Source of the DNA: an uncultured Eubacteriales bacterium
Lineage (GTDB): Bacteria > Bacillota > Clostridia > Oscillospirales > Acutalibacteraceae
DNA length: 38,565 nt
Reading direction: 5' to 3'
Assembly (NCBI GenBank): GCA_900315285.1
Contig: OMYO01000019.1
Span: 1-38,565, forward strand
Below are positions 25,955 through 35,300 of this stretch, one piece after another. How positions within the stretch are numbered: the stretch's first letter is position 1; each line of letters starts with the position of its first letter. The notes under the pieces are model-generated. The model made no database searches, was not told the DNA's origin, and saw only the letters and a program-made list of their open reading frames with translations. The translations under genes and the position numbers were made by a program.

Positions 25955-26673
25955 TCCAAAGCCACCGCCGTCTCCAGAGCAATTTCCATCATCTGTGTAA
26001 ACGTCTTCTCCCGGTCCTCCGAGGGGAGGCTGAGCCCGCGGAGCGGGCAGTCGGAGATGGTGCAGAGAGCGAGGGCATTCTTGCCGGCCCTTGCTGCATT
26101 CATGTATAACGCAGCGGATTCCATTTCTGCGGCGAGCACGTTGTGCATTTTCTGCCACTCGGCGAGGCTGTGGGAGTCACTGTAAAAGGTGTCTTCGGAG
26201 AGGAACTCTCCCACTTTCAGTGGAATGCCGAGCCGTTCCGCCGTCCTGTCTGCCAGTTTCAAAAGGGAGTAGCTGCAGGCAGGGGCGTAGGTGCCTGGCA
26301 AATCGTACTGGTCTGCAAAGTTGGAATTGGTACTGGCGGCAATGCCGGCCACAATGTCCCGCAGTTCCAACTCGTCCGAGATAGCCCCGGCGGAGCCAAT
26401 TCTTATAATGTTTTCCACATCATAGAACTGAAATAGTTCGTAGCTGTAGATTCCGATGGAGGGGATACCCATGCCGCTCGCCATGACAGAAACCCGGGTT
26501 CCGTGATAGGTTCCCGTATAGCCCTGAATGCCCCGAACGTTGTTTACGAGTTCGGCGTCTTCCAGAAAGTTTTCAGCAATGAAGCGGGAACGCAGCGGGT
26601 CGCCGGGCATGAGGACCGTCTTGGCAAAGTCCCCTGGCTTTGCGGAGTTGTGGGGAGTGGGGGTGTTGCTCAT
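25951..26673 (-). CDS. deoD: Purine-nucleoside phosphorylase DeoD-type
   Basis: A 240-residue hexameric-type phosphorylase of the PNP/UDP family. Family sequence is clear: KTVLMPGDPLRSRFIAE (phosphate-binding), GIQGYTGTYHGTRVSVMASGMGIPS, IRIGSAGA, and the nucleoside-binding EMESAALYM. It splits (deoxy)adenosine/guanosine/inosine to base and sugar phosphate. ATG 26673 overlaps the deoC stop (ATGA), and its own stop overlaps the cdd start. The C-terminal SDCPLRG segment carries the catalytic Asp typical of DeoD. Confidence 0.95.
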   Translation of the reverse strand: MSNTPTPHNSAKPGDFAKTVLMPGDPLRSRFIAENFLEDAELVNNVRGIQGYTGTYHGTRVSVMASGMGIPSIGIYSYELFQFYDVENIIRIGSAGAISDELELRDIVAGIAASTNSNFADQYDLPGTYAPACSYSLLKLADRTAERLGIPLKVGEFLSEDTFYSDSHSLAEWQKMHNVLAAEMESAALYMNAARAGKNALALCTISDCPLRGLSLPSEDREKTFTQMMEIALETAVALE

Positions 26674-27329
26674 AACTGATGTTCCTCCTTTGCAATGCCG
26701 ACGATGCGGCTGGTTCCGAGCCGGTCGGCTCCGAGAGCGAGAAATTTTTCGGCGTCTGCGATGGAGTGGATGCCGCCCGCCGCCTTTATCTTTGTATTTC
26801 CTTTGATATTCTCTGCAAAGACCTCCACGTCCTCAAACGTGGCGCCGGCGGCGGAAAACCCGGTGGAGGTCTTGATATAGTCAGCAGGGGAGGCGTCGAC
26901 GATCTGCGTGATCTTGATACGCTCCTCCGGAGTCAGTTCACAGGTCTCGACGATGACTTTCAGGATGCGGCCGCCACAGGCTTCTTTCACCGAACGGATC
27001 TCGTTGCTGATTTCGTCCCATTTCCGGTCCTTTACCAGACCGCGGTTGATGACCATGTCGATCTCGTCTGCTCCGTTCTTGACGGCGTCTGCGGCCTCTG
27101 CAGCCTTGATGGCAGCCGTGTTATAGCCGTTGGGAAAACCGATGACGGTGCAGATACGCATTCGGTCTTCGACATACTGGCGGGCATCTGTCACATAATA
27201 TGGCGGAATGCAGACGGAGGCGGTTCCATATTTTATGGCATCATCACAGAGCGTATGGATTTCCTCTGTGGTGGCAGTGGGCCGCAGGAGCGTGTGGTCC
27301 ACGTGGGAAAGAATTTCATTTATCTGCAT
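26670..27329 (-). CDS. deoC: Deoxyribose-phosphate aldolase
   Basis: A 219-residue class I aldolase that converts 2-deoxyribose 5-phosphate to acetaldehyde and glyceraldehyde 3-phosphate, feeding nucleoside sugar into glycolysis. Seen: HTLLRPTAT (12-20), VIGFPNGYN, the acid residue region ADEIDMVIN (Asp91), KVIVETCELT, and the Schiff-base lysine in YIKTSTGF (Lys153). I place the start at ATG 27329, preceded by AAGGAAGG. An upstream in-frame start (27368) is not conserved in the family and falls in promoter sequence. It is the first gene of the operon deoC-deoD-cdd-pdp. Confidence 0.95.
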   Translation of the reverse strand: MQINEILSHVDHTLLRPTATTEEIHTLCDDAIKYGTASVCIPPYYVTDARQYVEDRMRICTVIGFPNGYNTAAIKAAEAADAVKNGADEIDMVINRGLVKDRKWDEISNEIRSVKEACGGRILKVIVETCELTPEERIKITQIVDASPADYIKTSTGFSAAGATFEDVEVFAENIKGNTKIKAAGGIHSIADAEKFLALGADRLGTSRIVGIAKEEHQL

Positions 27330-27367
27330 GGCAGTGTTCCTTCCTTTATAGGATTCTCTTCCTGTCA

Positions 27368-27396
27368 ATTTTACAATAATACCGATGTGGTCGCAA
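27368..27396 (-). promoter_or_regulatory. Promoter of the deo operon
   Basis: On the minus strand, TTGCGA (27391-27396), 17-base spacer, TAAAAT (27368-27373). The leader is about 30 bases. I see no obvious DeoR-type palindrome in it. Confidence 0.65.
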
Positions 27397-27417
27397 TGGA
27401 ATCCCCTTTTGTAACGG

Positions 27418-27446
27418 TTGTAAAGAATGGTTGGGTCTGATAAAAT
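27418..27446 (+). promoter_or_regulatory. Promoter of hprK
   Basis: TTGTAA (27418-27423), 17-base spacer, TAAAAT (27441-27446). It diverges from the deo promoter, with the -35 elements 21 bases apart. The predicted start near 27453 rules out the in-frame TTG at 27431 as start codon. Confidence 0.65.
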
Positions 27447-27475
27447 ATTTTTGTTATAAACTCATAAACAGGGGA

Positions 27476-28471
27476 GTGGTCGAGACGAAAAAACAGTATT
27501 CGGTCTCTCTGGAAAAAATCATAAAATCCGAGAATTATACTCCGGTCTATATGCCGAAGCCTCCGGAGGAAATTCTCATCAATTCCATGGAAGTAAATCG
27601 CCCGGGTCTCATATTGGCAAAATATGACACAAATTTTGCCCCGGAGCGCATTGAGTTCGTGGGGAACTCCGAGTATCTCTACCTTGCCGGTCTGGATGAC
27701 AAGGAGAGAGAAAAGTCCATTGAACGTCTCATGAGTTCTCATCCGGCGGCTGTGGTCTTCTCGGTACAGGTGGATGACATCTTTATTCAGAACAATTTTG
27801 TGGAGCCCGCCAAGTATTACAGCATACCGGTCATGAAATCTATGGATGAGACCTCGTTTGCAACAGCTTCGCTGGTCTCTTACCTGAACGTTGAACTGGC
27901 CGACAGGGAGACACGCCACGGTGTACTCTGTGAGGTTTCCGGCGAGGGTGTTCTCATTGTCGGTGAGAGCGGTGTCGGAAAGAGCGAGTGCGTTGTGGAG
28001 CTCATCAAGCGCGGTAACCGCTTGGTTGCCGACGACGCGGTGGAAATCCGCAAAGTCTCCAAAAAGACACTGGTCGGCTCTGCTCCGGACAATATCCGGC
28101 ATTTCATTGAGCTGCGCGGCATCGGTATCATAGATGCGCGGCGCATCTTCGGTATGGGCGCTGTAAAAATGACCTCGAAAATTGATCTGGTCATCTCCCT
28201 TGAGGCCTGGGACGAGACAAAGGCCTATGAGCGCATGGGTATCAATGACGAGACCATGGACATTCTTGGCATCCAGGTGCCGCTCTACACGGTTCCGGTC
28301 AGCCCTGGCCGAAATCTTGCCATCATCATAGAGACAGCGGCACTCAACAACCGCCTTAAGAAAATGGGACATAATTCTGCGAAGGAACTGCTGAAACGTC
28401 TCGGCATGTACGACGATGCCGAACAGCTGGATGACAGCAACGGTGCAGACGACATCTGGCATACGCAGTGA
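27476..28471 (+). CDS. hprK: HPr kinase/phosphorylase
   Basis: HprK phosphorylates Ser46 of HPr, the signal for CcpA-dependent carbon catabolite control in Firmicutes, and reverses the reaction at high phosphate. The N-terminal regulatory domain includes NRPGLILAKYDTNFAPERIEFVGNSEYLYL. The C-terminal kinase core has the Walker A motif GESGVGKS at 163-170, RLVADDAVEI, and the K3-loop-like signature ELRGIGIIDARRIFGMGAV. I place the start at GTG 27476, after CAGGGGA, although the ribosome site is close; no better start exists before the conserved part. 331 residues. The sequence matches the family throughout. Confidence 0.93.
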   Translation: MVETKKQYSVSLEKIIKSENYTPVYMPKPPEEILINSMEVNRPGLILAKYDTNFAPERIEFVGNSEYLYLAGLDDKEREKSIERLMSSHPAAVVFSVQVDDIFIQNNFVEPAKYYSIPVMKSMDETSFATASLVSYLNVELADRETRHGVLCEVSGEGVLIVGESGVGKSECVVELIKRGNRLVADDAVEIRKVSKKTLVGSAPDNIRHFIELRGIGIIDARRIFGMGAVKMTSKIDLVISLEAWDETKAYERMGINDETMDILGIQVPLYTVPVSPGRNLAIIIETAALNNRLKKMGHNSAKELLKRLGMYDDAEQLDDSNGADDIWHTQ

Positions 28472-28497
28472 CAACGCAATTTAAGGGAGGAAATAAA

Positions 28498-29457
28498 ATG
28501 TATAGTGTAGGTATTGATCTCGGAGGTACCAATATTGCCGCCGGCGTAGTGGATTTCGACACCTATAAAATCGTGGGCAAGGCCTCTGTTCCAACAGATA
28601 TCCCGCGCCCTGCAGAGGAAATTGCCGACTCCATCAAACAGGTCGTGCTCATGGCACTTGTCGAGGGCAGTGTCCTCATGGATGATATCGTCTCTATCGG
28701 TATCGGAACCCCTGGCGCTGTCACAAAGGGCGGTGTCGTAGAATTTGCCGGAAATCTCGGCTTTGTCAATACGCCTCTCGGTGAACTGGTCTCCGAGCGC
28801 GTCGAAAAAAAGACCTATGTGGGAAATGACGCCAACTGCGCCGCTCTCGGCGAGCAGGTCGCCGGCTGCGGTGACGGCGTGGAGAACTTTATTGCCGTGA
28901 CCCTCGGCACTGGTGTTGGCGGCGGCATTATCGTCAATAACCGCCTTCTCACCGGCATAAACGGTGCTGCCGGAGAAATTGGCCATGTCGTCATCGACAT
29001 GGGCGGTGAGGCCTGCACCTGCGGCCGTGCTGGCTGCTTTGAAGCCTATGCCTCTGCTACGGCTCTCATCCGTGAGACAAAGGACGCCCTCATCCGTGAC
29101 CGGAAAAAGGAGTCTCTAATCTGGAAAATCATCGACGGCTCCCTGGAGAACGTTAACGGAAAAGTTCCGTTTGACGCTGCCGAAGAGGGAGACAAAATTG
29201 CAAAGGGCGTCGTTGACCAGTATATCCATTATCTCGGAATCGGCTGTGCCAACCTCATCAATATCTTCCAGCCGGATGTGCTCTGCATCGGCGGCGGTAT
29301 CAGCAAACAGGGAGACTCCCTTATCAACCCCCTCAAGAAGGTTATTGATGAGGAGCGTTTTACCAAGGGGACGAAAAAGCAGACGAAGATCTGCGCTGCC
29401 ACCCTCGGCAATGATGCCGGAATCATCGGTGCTGCCCTTCTCTCCGACGAGAACTAA
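28498..29457 (+). CDS. glcK: ROK-family glucokinase
   Basis: A 319-residue sugar kinase of the ROK family, most likely glucokinase, which makes glucose 6-phosphate. The N-terminal ATP loop GIDLGGTNIAAGVV starts at residue 5, and TLGTGVGGGI follows. The ROK zinc motif is complete: EIGHVVID, then Cys173, Cys175 and Cys180 in CTCGRAGCFEAYAS. ATG 28498 follows GGGAGG (28485-28490); the upstream in-frame start overlaps hprK and is less likely. It sits 26 bases after hprK, linking glucose entry to HPr signalling. Other ROK substrates (such as N-acetylmannosamine) are possible. Confidence 0.9.
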   Translation: MYSVGIDLGGTNIAAGVVDFDTYKIVGKASVPTDIPRPAEEIADSIKQVVLMALVEGSVLMDDIVSIGIGTPGAVTKGGVVEFAGNLGFVNTPLGELVSERVEKKTYVGNDANCAALGEQVAGCGDGVENFIAVTLGTGVGGGIIVNNRLLTGINGAAGEIGHVVIDMGGEACTCGRAGCFEAYASATALIRETKDALIRDRKKESLIWKIIDGSLENVNGKVPFDAAEEGDKIAKGVVDQYIHYLGIGCANLINIFQPDVLCIGGGISKQGDSLINPLKKVIDEERFTKGTKKQTKICAATLGNDAGIIGAALLSDEN

Positions 29458-29522
29458 ACATGCTTGCCCATTTAACGGGCAGGTACTATAATGAATCTCA
29501 AAAAAGCTGAGGAGAAGTGGCC

Positions 29523-30422
29523 ATGTACGAAAATATCCAGAGGATCGCAGAGGAAGCCGGCTGTCTGTGCACCCGGAACGCCCCTCTGAGTGGATACACC
29601 ACCTTTAAAATCGGAGGTCCTGCATCCCTCCTCATTGAACCGGCCAGTGTGGACTCCCTCTCGAAGGTCCTCCGCGCCTGCAGTGCGGAAGGGGTGACGC
29701 CCCTGGTACTCGGTCGGGGCAGCAATGTCCTGGCACCGGACGAGGGCATTGACAATGTTGTCATCGTCATGGGGGAGCATTTCTCAAAGATAGAGTACTG
29801 TGGAAGCGAAATGATCAAGGCCCAGGCCGGTGCGCCAGTCATCCGTCTCTGCAAATTCGCTCTCGAGTATAAGCTCGGCGGTCTGGAATTTGCCTATGGC
29901 ATCCCCGGCTCAGTGGGCGGCGGTATCTATATGAACGCCGGTGCCTACGGCGGCTGCATGAAAGATGTCGTTCTGGTCGTCGACTATCTGGACTATGAGG
30001 GCAACCGTGGATCCTGGGCGGGAGACGAACTCGGTCTCTCCTACCGCCACAGTAATTTCATGGACGGTGGCAAAATCATCACTTCCGTCATCTTCAAGCT
30101 CCAGAAGCGGGACCCGGAGGTCATCAAACAGAAAATGGATGCCCTAATGGCCCGTAGGCGGGAAAAGCAGCCGCTGGAGTATCCCAGTGCCGGCAGCACA
30201 TTCAAGCGCCCGGAGGGTTACTTTGCCGGAAAACTTATCCAGGACAGTGAACTCATGGGTAAGCAGATCGGCGGAGCTCAGGTCAGCACAAAGCACGCAG
30301 GCTTTGTCGTGAACAAGGGCGGTGCCACCGCCAAGGACGTGAAAGACCTCATCGCATTTGTGCAGAAGACAGTCAAGGAGAAATTCGGCGTCGACATGGA
30401 GCCAGAGGTGCGCATCCTTTGA
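29523..30422 (+). CDS. murB: UDP-N-acetylenolpyruvoylglucosamine reductase MurB
   Basis: MurB reduces UDP-GlcNAc-enolpyruvate to UDP-MurNAc with NADPH and FAD, the step before MurC. FAD-binding sequences LGRGSNVLAPDEGIDNVVIVM and GIPGSVGGGIYMNAGAYGG are clear. The type II MurB region includes YRHSNF, QPLEYPSAGSTFKRPEG (catalytic Ser in SAGSTFK) and a C-terminal AGFVVNKGGATAKDV. 299 residues, normal for the family. ATG 29523 lies eight bases after GAGGAG (29509-29514); GTG 29517 is too close. A TATAAT at 29477-29482 may serve as -10 of its own promoter, without a good -35. Confidence 0.95.
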   Translation: MYENIQRIAEEAGCLCTRNAPLSGYTTFKIGGPASLLIEPASVDSLSKVLRACSAEGVTPLVLGRGSNVLAPDEGIDNVVIVMGEHFSKIEYCGSEMIKAQAGAPVIRLCKFALEYKLGGLEFAYGIPGSVGGGIYMNAGAYGGCMKDVVLVVDYLDYEGNRGSWAGDELGLSYRHSNFMDGGKIITSVIFKLQKRDPEVIKQKMDALMARRREKQPLEYPSAGSTFKRPEGYFAGKLIQDSELMGKQIGGAQVSTKHAGFVVNKGGATAKDVKDLIAFVQKTVKEKFGVDMEPEVRIL

Positions 30423-30452
30423 CCCGTTGGCAACGTAAGAAAAAATAACAGG

Positions 30453-30490
30453 CAGGAGCCCGAATCCGTTGAGGAGCGGGCTCCTGTTTT
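30453..30490 (+). terminator. Intrinsic terminator of murB
   Basis: A perfect 10-bp stem, CAGGAGCCCG (30453-30462) with CGGGCTCCTG (30477-30486), followed by TTTT. The -35 of the rapZ promoter lies in its loop. Confidence 0.85.
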
Positions 30491-30498
30491 GCTATAAT
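30469..30498 (+). promoter_or_regulatory. Promoter of the rapZ-whiA-dnaE unit
   Basis: TTGAGG (30469-30474), 18-base spacer, TATAAT (30493-30498), 36 bases before the rapZ ATG. It is nested in the murB terminator: the -35 lies in the hairpin loop and the -10 just past the T run. Confidence 0.6.
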
Positions 30499-30533
30499 AA
30501 AATGACATATTATCGGGAAAAGGGGAGAGTATT

Positions 30534-31418
30534 ATGGATTTTCTGATTGTCACGGGGCTTTCCGGCTCCGGTAAATCCAAGGCCATGGAAATGCTGGAGG
30601 ATATTGACTACGTCTGCATAGACAATCTGCCGCCGAAGCTCCTGCCGTCCCTCGGCCAGATCATGGCGCGCAGCGAGTCCAATGCCAAGACAGCGGTCGT
30701 CATAGACGCCCGTTCCGGCGCCTCCTATACCACTCTCTCCAACTCACTGCAGGAACTGAAAAATATGGGTGTTGTTTATCGGCTCCTCTTCATCGACTGT
30801 GAAGATGATGTCCTTCTGAAACGCTACAATGAGACCAGAAGGCGTCATCCTCTGGCGAGAAAGTATAACAACTCAGTAAAAGATGCCATTGAGGCGGAAC
30901 GGAAACTGCTGGACCCGCTGAAGTCCCAGGCGGACTATGTCATTGACACGAGTCAAATGAAGTCCCGCCAGTTAAAGGAGCGCATTGCCGGACTGTTTGC
31001 CGGCAGCATTGACAATACGCTTCAGGTACAGTGCATTTCCTTTGGCTACAAATACGGCATTCCTGCGGATGCCAATCTGGTATTTGACATGCGCTGCCTT
31101 CCGAACCCGTTCTACGTTCCGGAACTGAAGGTGAAGACTGGCTTGGATTCCGCTGTCTTCGACTATGTCATGAGCTTTGAGTCCTCCCAGGAGGTCCTGA
31201 AGCGAATTGACGCCTTTATCGACTACTCTTTGCCTCTCTACGTGAAGGAGGGAAAAAGCGACATCGTCATTGCTTTCGGCTGCACCGGCGGTCAGCACCG
31301 CTCGGTGACATTTGCGGAGGCTGTGTATCGCCGACTGAAACAGAAGGGTATCCGAACCACTGTTATGCACCGGGACGCCGAGCGCAACAGCAGTGAAGTG
31401 AAGTCCAGAGGGGTTTGA
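30534..31418 (+). CDS. rapZ: RNase adapter / nucleotide-binding protein RapZ (YvcJ)
   Basis: A 294-residue P-loop protein. In E. coli RapZ guides RNase E to the GlmZ small RNA; in Firmicutes the homologue (YvcJ) hydrolyses nucleotides and affects competence and cell-wall metabolism. Walker A GLSGSGKS is at 8-15, then MEMLEDIDYVCIDNLPP (Walker B-like), SFGYKYGIPADANLVFDMRCLPNPF, and the C-terminal signature IAFGCTGGQHRSVTFAE. ATG 30534 follows GGGGAG. Only three bases separate it from whiA. The usual middle gene of this cluster (yvcK/mgfK) is absent here. Confidence 0.95.
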   Translation: MDFLIVTGLSGSGKSKAMEMLEDIDYVCIDNLPPKLLPSLGQIMARSESNAKTAVVIDARSGASYTTLSNSLQELKNMGVVYRLLFIDCEDDVLLKRYNETRRRHPLARKYNNSVKDAIEAERKLLDPLKSQADYVIDTSQMKSRQLKERIAGLFAGSIDNTLQVQCISFGYKYGIPADANLVFDMRCLPNPFYVPELKVKTGLDSAVFDYVMSFESSQEVLKRIDAFIDYSLPLYVKEGKSDIVIAFGCTGGQHRSVTFAEAVYRRLKQKGIRTTVMHRDAERNSSEVKSRGV

Positions 31419-31421
31419 TCC

Positions 31422-32348
31422 ATGTCGTTTTCCAAAAATGTAAAAATGGAGCTCCTGGAGCGGGCGGCCGTGAACCGGGAGACGGGGGAAACGGAATCTC
31501 CCTGCTGCCACCACGCGGAGCAGTATGGCCTCTTTCTCTTCAACCGGAGTTTTAGTCCGCGAGAGGTCGCACTGAAGACCGAGCATCGTGCTCTGGCGGA
31601 ACGGTATGCGGATGACGTCGAGGAGCTCACCGGACACCGCCCCAAAATAGAGGAGTCCGCCGCCGGAAATTTCCGTGTCCGGGTAGAGGACAAAGCCGAC
31701 CGGCTCAAAATACTGGATGTCTTTGGCTACAGTGGGGAGGAGATCAACCGGAGGCTGAATCGCGCAAACCTGGAATTTGACTGTGACTACGGCGCATTCC
31801 TCCGTGGGGCATTCCTCTCCTGCGGCACTATCACCAACCCGGAGAAGGACTACCATGTGGAGTTCGTCATTGCCCACAAAGTTTTGAGTGACGACCTCCA
31901 GACCCTTCTCTCGGAACTGGATCTGTTCCCCAAATACATTGGGCGCAACGGCTCTCACATTGTCTACTTTAAGGACAGCGAGAGCATTGAAGATCTGCTC
32001 ACCTTGATGGGGGCAACGGAGAGCTCCCTGGAAATTATGCAGACGAAGGTCTATAAGGATATGCGGAACAAAGTGAATCGCCGCATGAATTTTGAGAACG
32101 CCAACTCCTCCCGGGCATTTGATGCCGCCTACCGCCAAATGGAGGCCATCCGCTACATTACCGAGCGGAAAGGCTTTGAATATTTTCCGGTGGAGCTGCG
32201 GGAACTGGCACGGCTCCGGCTGGAAAATCCGGACTACACGCTGAAGGAGCTGGCAGAAAATTTGTCGGAGCCCATCTCCAAGTCCGGCGTGAACCACAGA
32301 ATGAAAAAAATCCTCGAAATGTACGAGGATATGAAAAAGAAAGACTGA
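31422..32348 (+). CDS. whiA: WhiA, LAGLIDADG-like DNA-binding regulator
   Basis: WhiA (308 residues) is a conserved Gram-positive protein needed for sporulation control in Streptomyces and cell division and chromosome segregation in Bacillus. It consists of an N-terminal LAGLIDADG homing-endonuclease-like fold (SFSKNVKMELL.., AFLRGAFLSCGTITNPEKDYHVEFV) and a C-terminal helix-turn-helix (RLENPDYTLKELAENLSEPISKSGVNHRMKKI). Both parts are intact. ATG 31422 starts three bases after rapZ, so the two are cotranscribed. dnaE follows 15 bases later. Confidence 0.95.
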   Translation: MSFSKNVKMELLERAAVNRETGETESPCCHHAEQYGLFLFNRSFSPREVALKTEHRALAERYADDVEELTGHRPKIEESAAGNFRVRVEDKADRLKILDVFGYSGEEINRRLNRANLEFDCDYGAFLRGAFLSCGTITNPEKDYHVEFVIAHKVLSDDLQTLLSELDLFPKYIGRNGSHIVYFKDSESIEDLLTLMGATESSLEIMQTKVYKDMRNKVNRRMNFENANSSRAFDAAYRQMEAIRYITERKGFEYFPVELRELARLRLENPDYTLKELAENLSEPISKSGVNHRMKKILEMYEDMKKKD

Positions 32349-32363
32349 CAGGGGGGAGACCGC

Positions 32364-35300
32364 ATGGCATTTACGCATCTGCATGTACATAGTGAATACA
32401 GTCTGCTGGACGGCGCGTGCCGTGTCGGTGACCTAGTGGATCGGGCTAAGGAGCTCGGCATGAAGTCGGTGGCAATAACGGATCACGGAGTCATGTACGG
32501 CGCATGTGACTTCTATAAGAAAGCGACGGCAGCGGGTATAAAGCCCATCATAGGCTGTGAGGTCTATGTCGCTGCCGGAAGTCATTACGATCGGGAATCC
32601 TCCCTTGCCAACACCCGTTACCATCTGATCCTGCTCTGCGAGAACCAGGAGGGGTATCAGAATCTTATCAAAATGGTCTCGCTGTCCTTCACGGAGGGCT
32701 TTTACCGCAAGCCCCGGGTGGATAAAGATCTGCTGCGGCAGTATTCCGGCGGGCTCATTGCCCTCAGCGCCTGCCTTGCCGGAGAGGTGAACCAGAATCT
32801 CCTGGCCGGGGACTATGAGAAGGCCCGCCAGGCGGCGGAGGAGTACCGGGATATCTTTGGCCTGGACAATTTTTTCCTCGAACTCCAGAATCATGGACTG
32901 CCAGAGGAACTGCAAATCCAGCCGCAGATCATCCGCCTCTCCAAGGAGACCGGAATTCCTCTGGTGGCCACCAACGATGTGCACTATCTGCAAAAAGAGG
33001 ACGCCCGGACCCAGAATATCCTTGTCTGCATTCAAACCGGTAAGACCTTAAAGGAGGACACCGGTCTGGGATTTCAGACGGAGGAGTTCTATCTGAAGTC
33101 TGAGGGGGAGATGCGACAACTCTTCAAGTTTAATCCCGAGGCGGTGGACAACACCGCTAAAATTGCCGAGCGGTGCAACTTCTCCATGGAATTTGGCAAG
33201 ACGAAGCTGCCCCACTTTACGGTGCCGGAGAGAGTGACCCATAGAGAGTATCTTACTTCTCTTGCCGAGAAGGGCTTTACGGAAAAGTATGGCAGTGCCC
33301 CTGACCCGGCCTACCGTAAACGTCTTGAGTATGAGCTGGATATCGTGGACAGCATGGGGTATACCGACTACTATCTCATCGTCTATGACTTCGTGCATTT
33401 TGCAAAGTCCCACGGTATACCGGTTGGACCGGGCAGAGGCTCTGGAGCCGGAAGTATCATTGCCTATTGTATTGGGATCACCGACATTGACCCCATGAAA
33501 TATGACCTGCTGTTTGAGCGGTTCCTGAACCCGGAGCGGGTCTCCATGCCGGATTTCGATATCGATTTCTGCTACGAGCGCCGTGGCGAGGTCATTGACT
33601 ATGTCATCCGAAAATATGGCGCCGATCATGTGGCACAGATCGTGACATTTGGCACCCTTGCGGCCCGACAGGCCATTCGCGACGTAGGTCGTGTTCTTGA
33701 CATCCCCTTTAGCAAGGTAGACTCTGTGACCCGCAACATCCCATGGCGGCTTTCCCATGACCTGAATGCGGCCATCCAGGCCTCGCCGGAGCTGCAGAAA
33801 CTGATTTCCTCCGACCCGGATGTGCGTGATCTGATAGAGAATGCCAGGAAGATAGAGGGCATGCCCCGCCACACGTCGACCCACGCTGCCGGCGTCGTAA
33901 TAACCGCCGACCCGGTGGATACCTATGTCCCTCTTTCGGGGCGCGATGGAGTCATTGTCACCCAATATACCATGACTCAGCTCGAAGAGCTTGGCCTCCT
34001 GAAAATGGACTTCCTGGGCCTTAGGACACTGACTGTCATCGACAAGTGCGAAAAACTTATTCGCAGGACAAATCCGGACTTCCGTGTGGATCAGGTCGAC
34101 GAGCACGACCCTGAGACCTATGCCATGTTCTCCCGCGGGGAGACAGAAGGAGTGTTCCAATTCGAGTCGTCTGGCCTGAAGAATGTCCTGACACAGTTTC
34201 GTCCAACGTGCATTGAGGACTTGACCGCGCTGACATCACTGTATCGCCCAGGCCCAATGGACTCCATACCTACTTATATAGCAAACCGGAAAAATCCGGA
34301 TCGAATCTCCTATGTGACCCCGGAACTTGCCTCTATCCTGGATGTGACCTACGGCTGCATCGTCTATCAGGAACAGGTCATGCAGATTTGCCGGAAGCTG
34401 GCCGGGTACTCCTTCGGCCACGCGGATATTGTCCGCCGTGCCATGGCGAAGAAGAAACACGATGTCATGGAAAAGGAGAGGGCCACGTTTGTGGAGGGCT
34501 GTGTCGGCAACGGAATATCCCGTGACGCAGCGGAGTCTATCTTTAATGACATGACGAGCTTTGCCTCTTATGCTTTCAATAAATCCCATGCTGTGTGCTA
34601 CGCTACTGTTGCATTCCGAACAGCATATCTGAAATGCCATTATCCGGCCGAGTTCCTCGCCAGCCTCATGACCAGTTTTCTCTATTCTACCGACAAGGTC
34701 GTGGAATATATTGCAGAGTGCAGGAGAATCCATATCGATGTGCTCCCGCCGGATGTGAACCGTAGTTTCTCGGACTTTACAGTGGAGAACGGAAAAATCC
34801 GATTTGGGCTCCTCGCCATCAAGGGAATCGGCCGGGGACTCATTGACCAGATCGTCAGGGAACGGGAGGAGAACGGCCGCTACGAGAGCTTCTATGGCTT
34901 TTTGAAACGAAACCAGGGTAGGAATTTCAACCGAAAAGCTGCCGAGAGTCTTATTAAGAGCGGGTCGCTGGATTCTCTGGATCTGAATCGCCGACAGATG
35001 ATGGTCGTACTGCCCGAAATTATGGAACAGCTCGACAGCACCCGGAAACGGAATGTGGAGGGGCAGCTGAGCCTTTTGGAACTCGCAGGCGGCACGTCTT
35101 CTGAGGAACAGGGGGTCGATATCCCGGATATTGAGGAATTTGCTTTTCAGGATCGGCTGGCCTTTGAAAAGGAGACCACAGGCCTGTATATTTCCGGGAA
35201 CCCTATGCAGAGCTATGAAAAAATAGTGGAGCAGCTGAAGCCGGACAAGATATTTGAACTGGCTGCTGCCCTTCCAGACGGGACAACCCATTACCATGAC

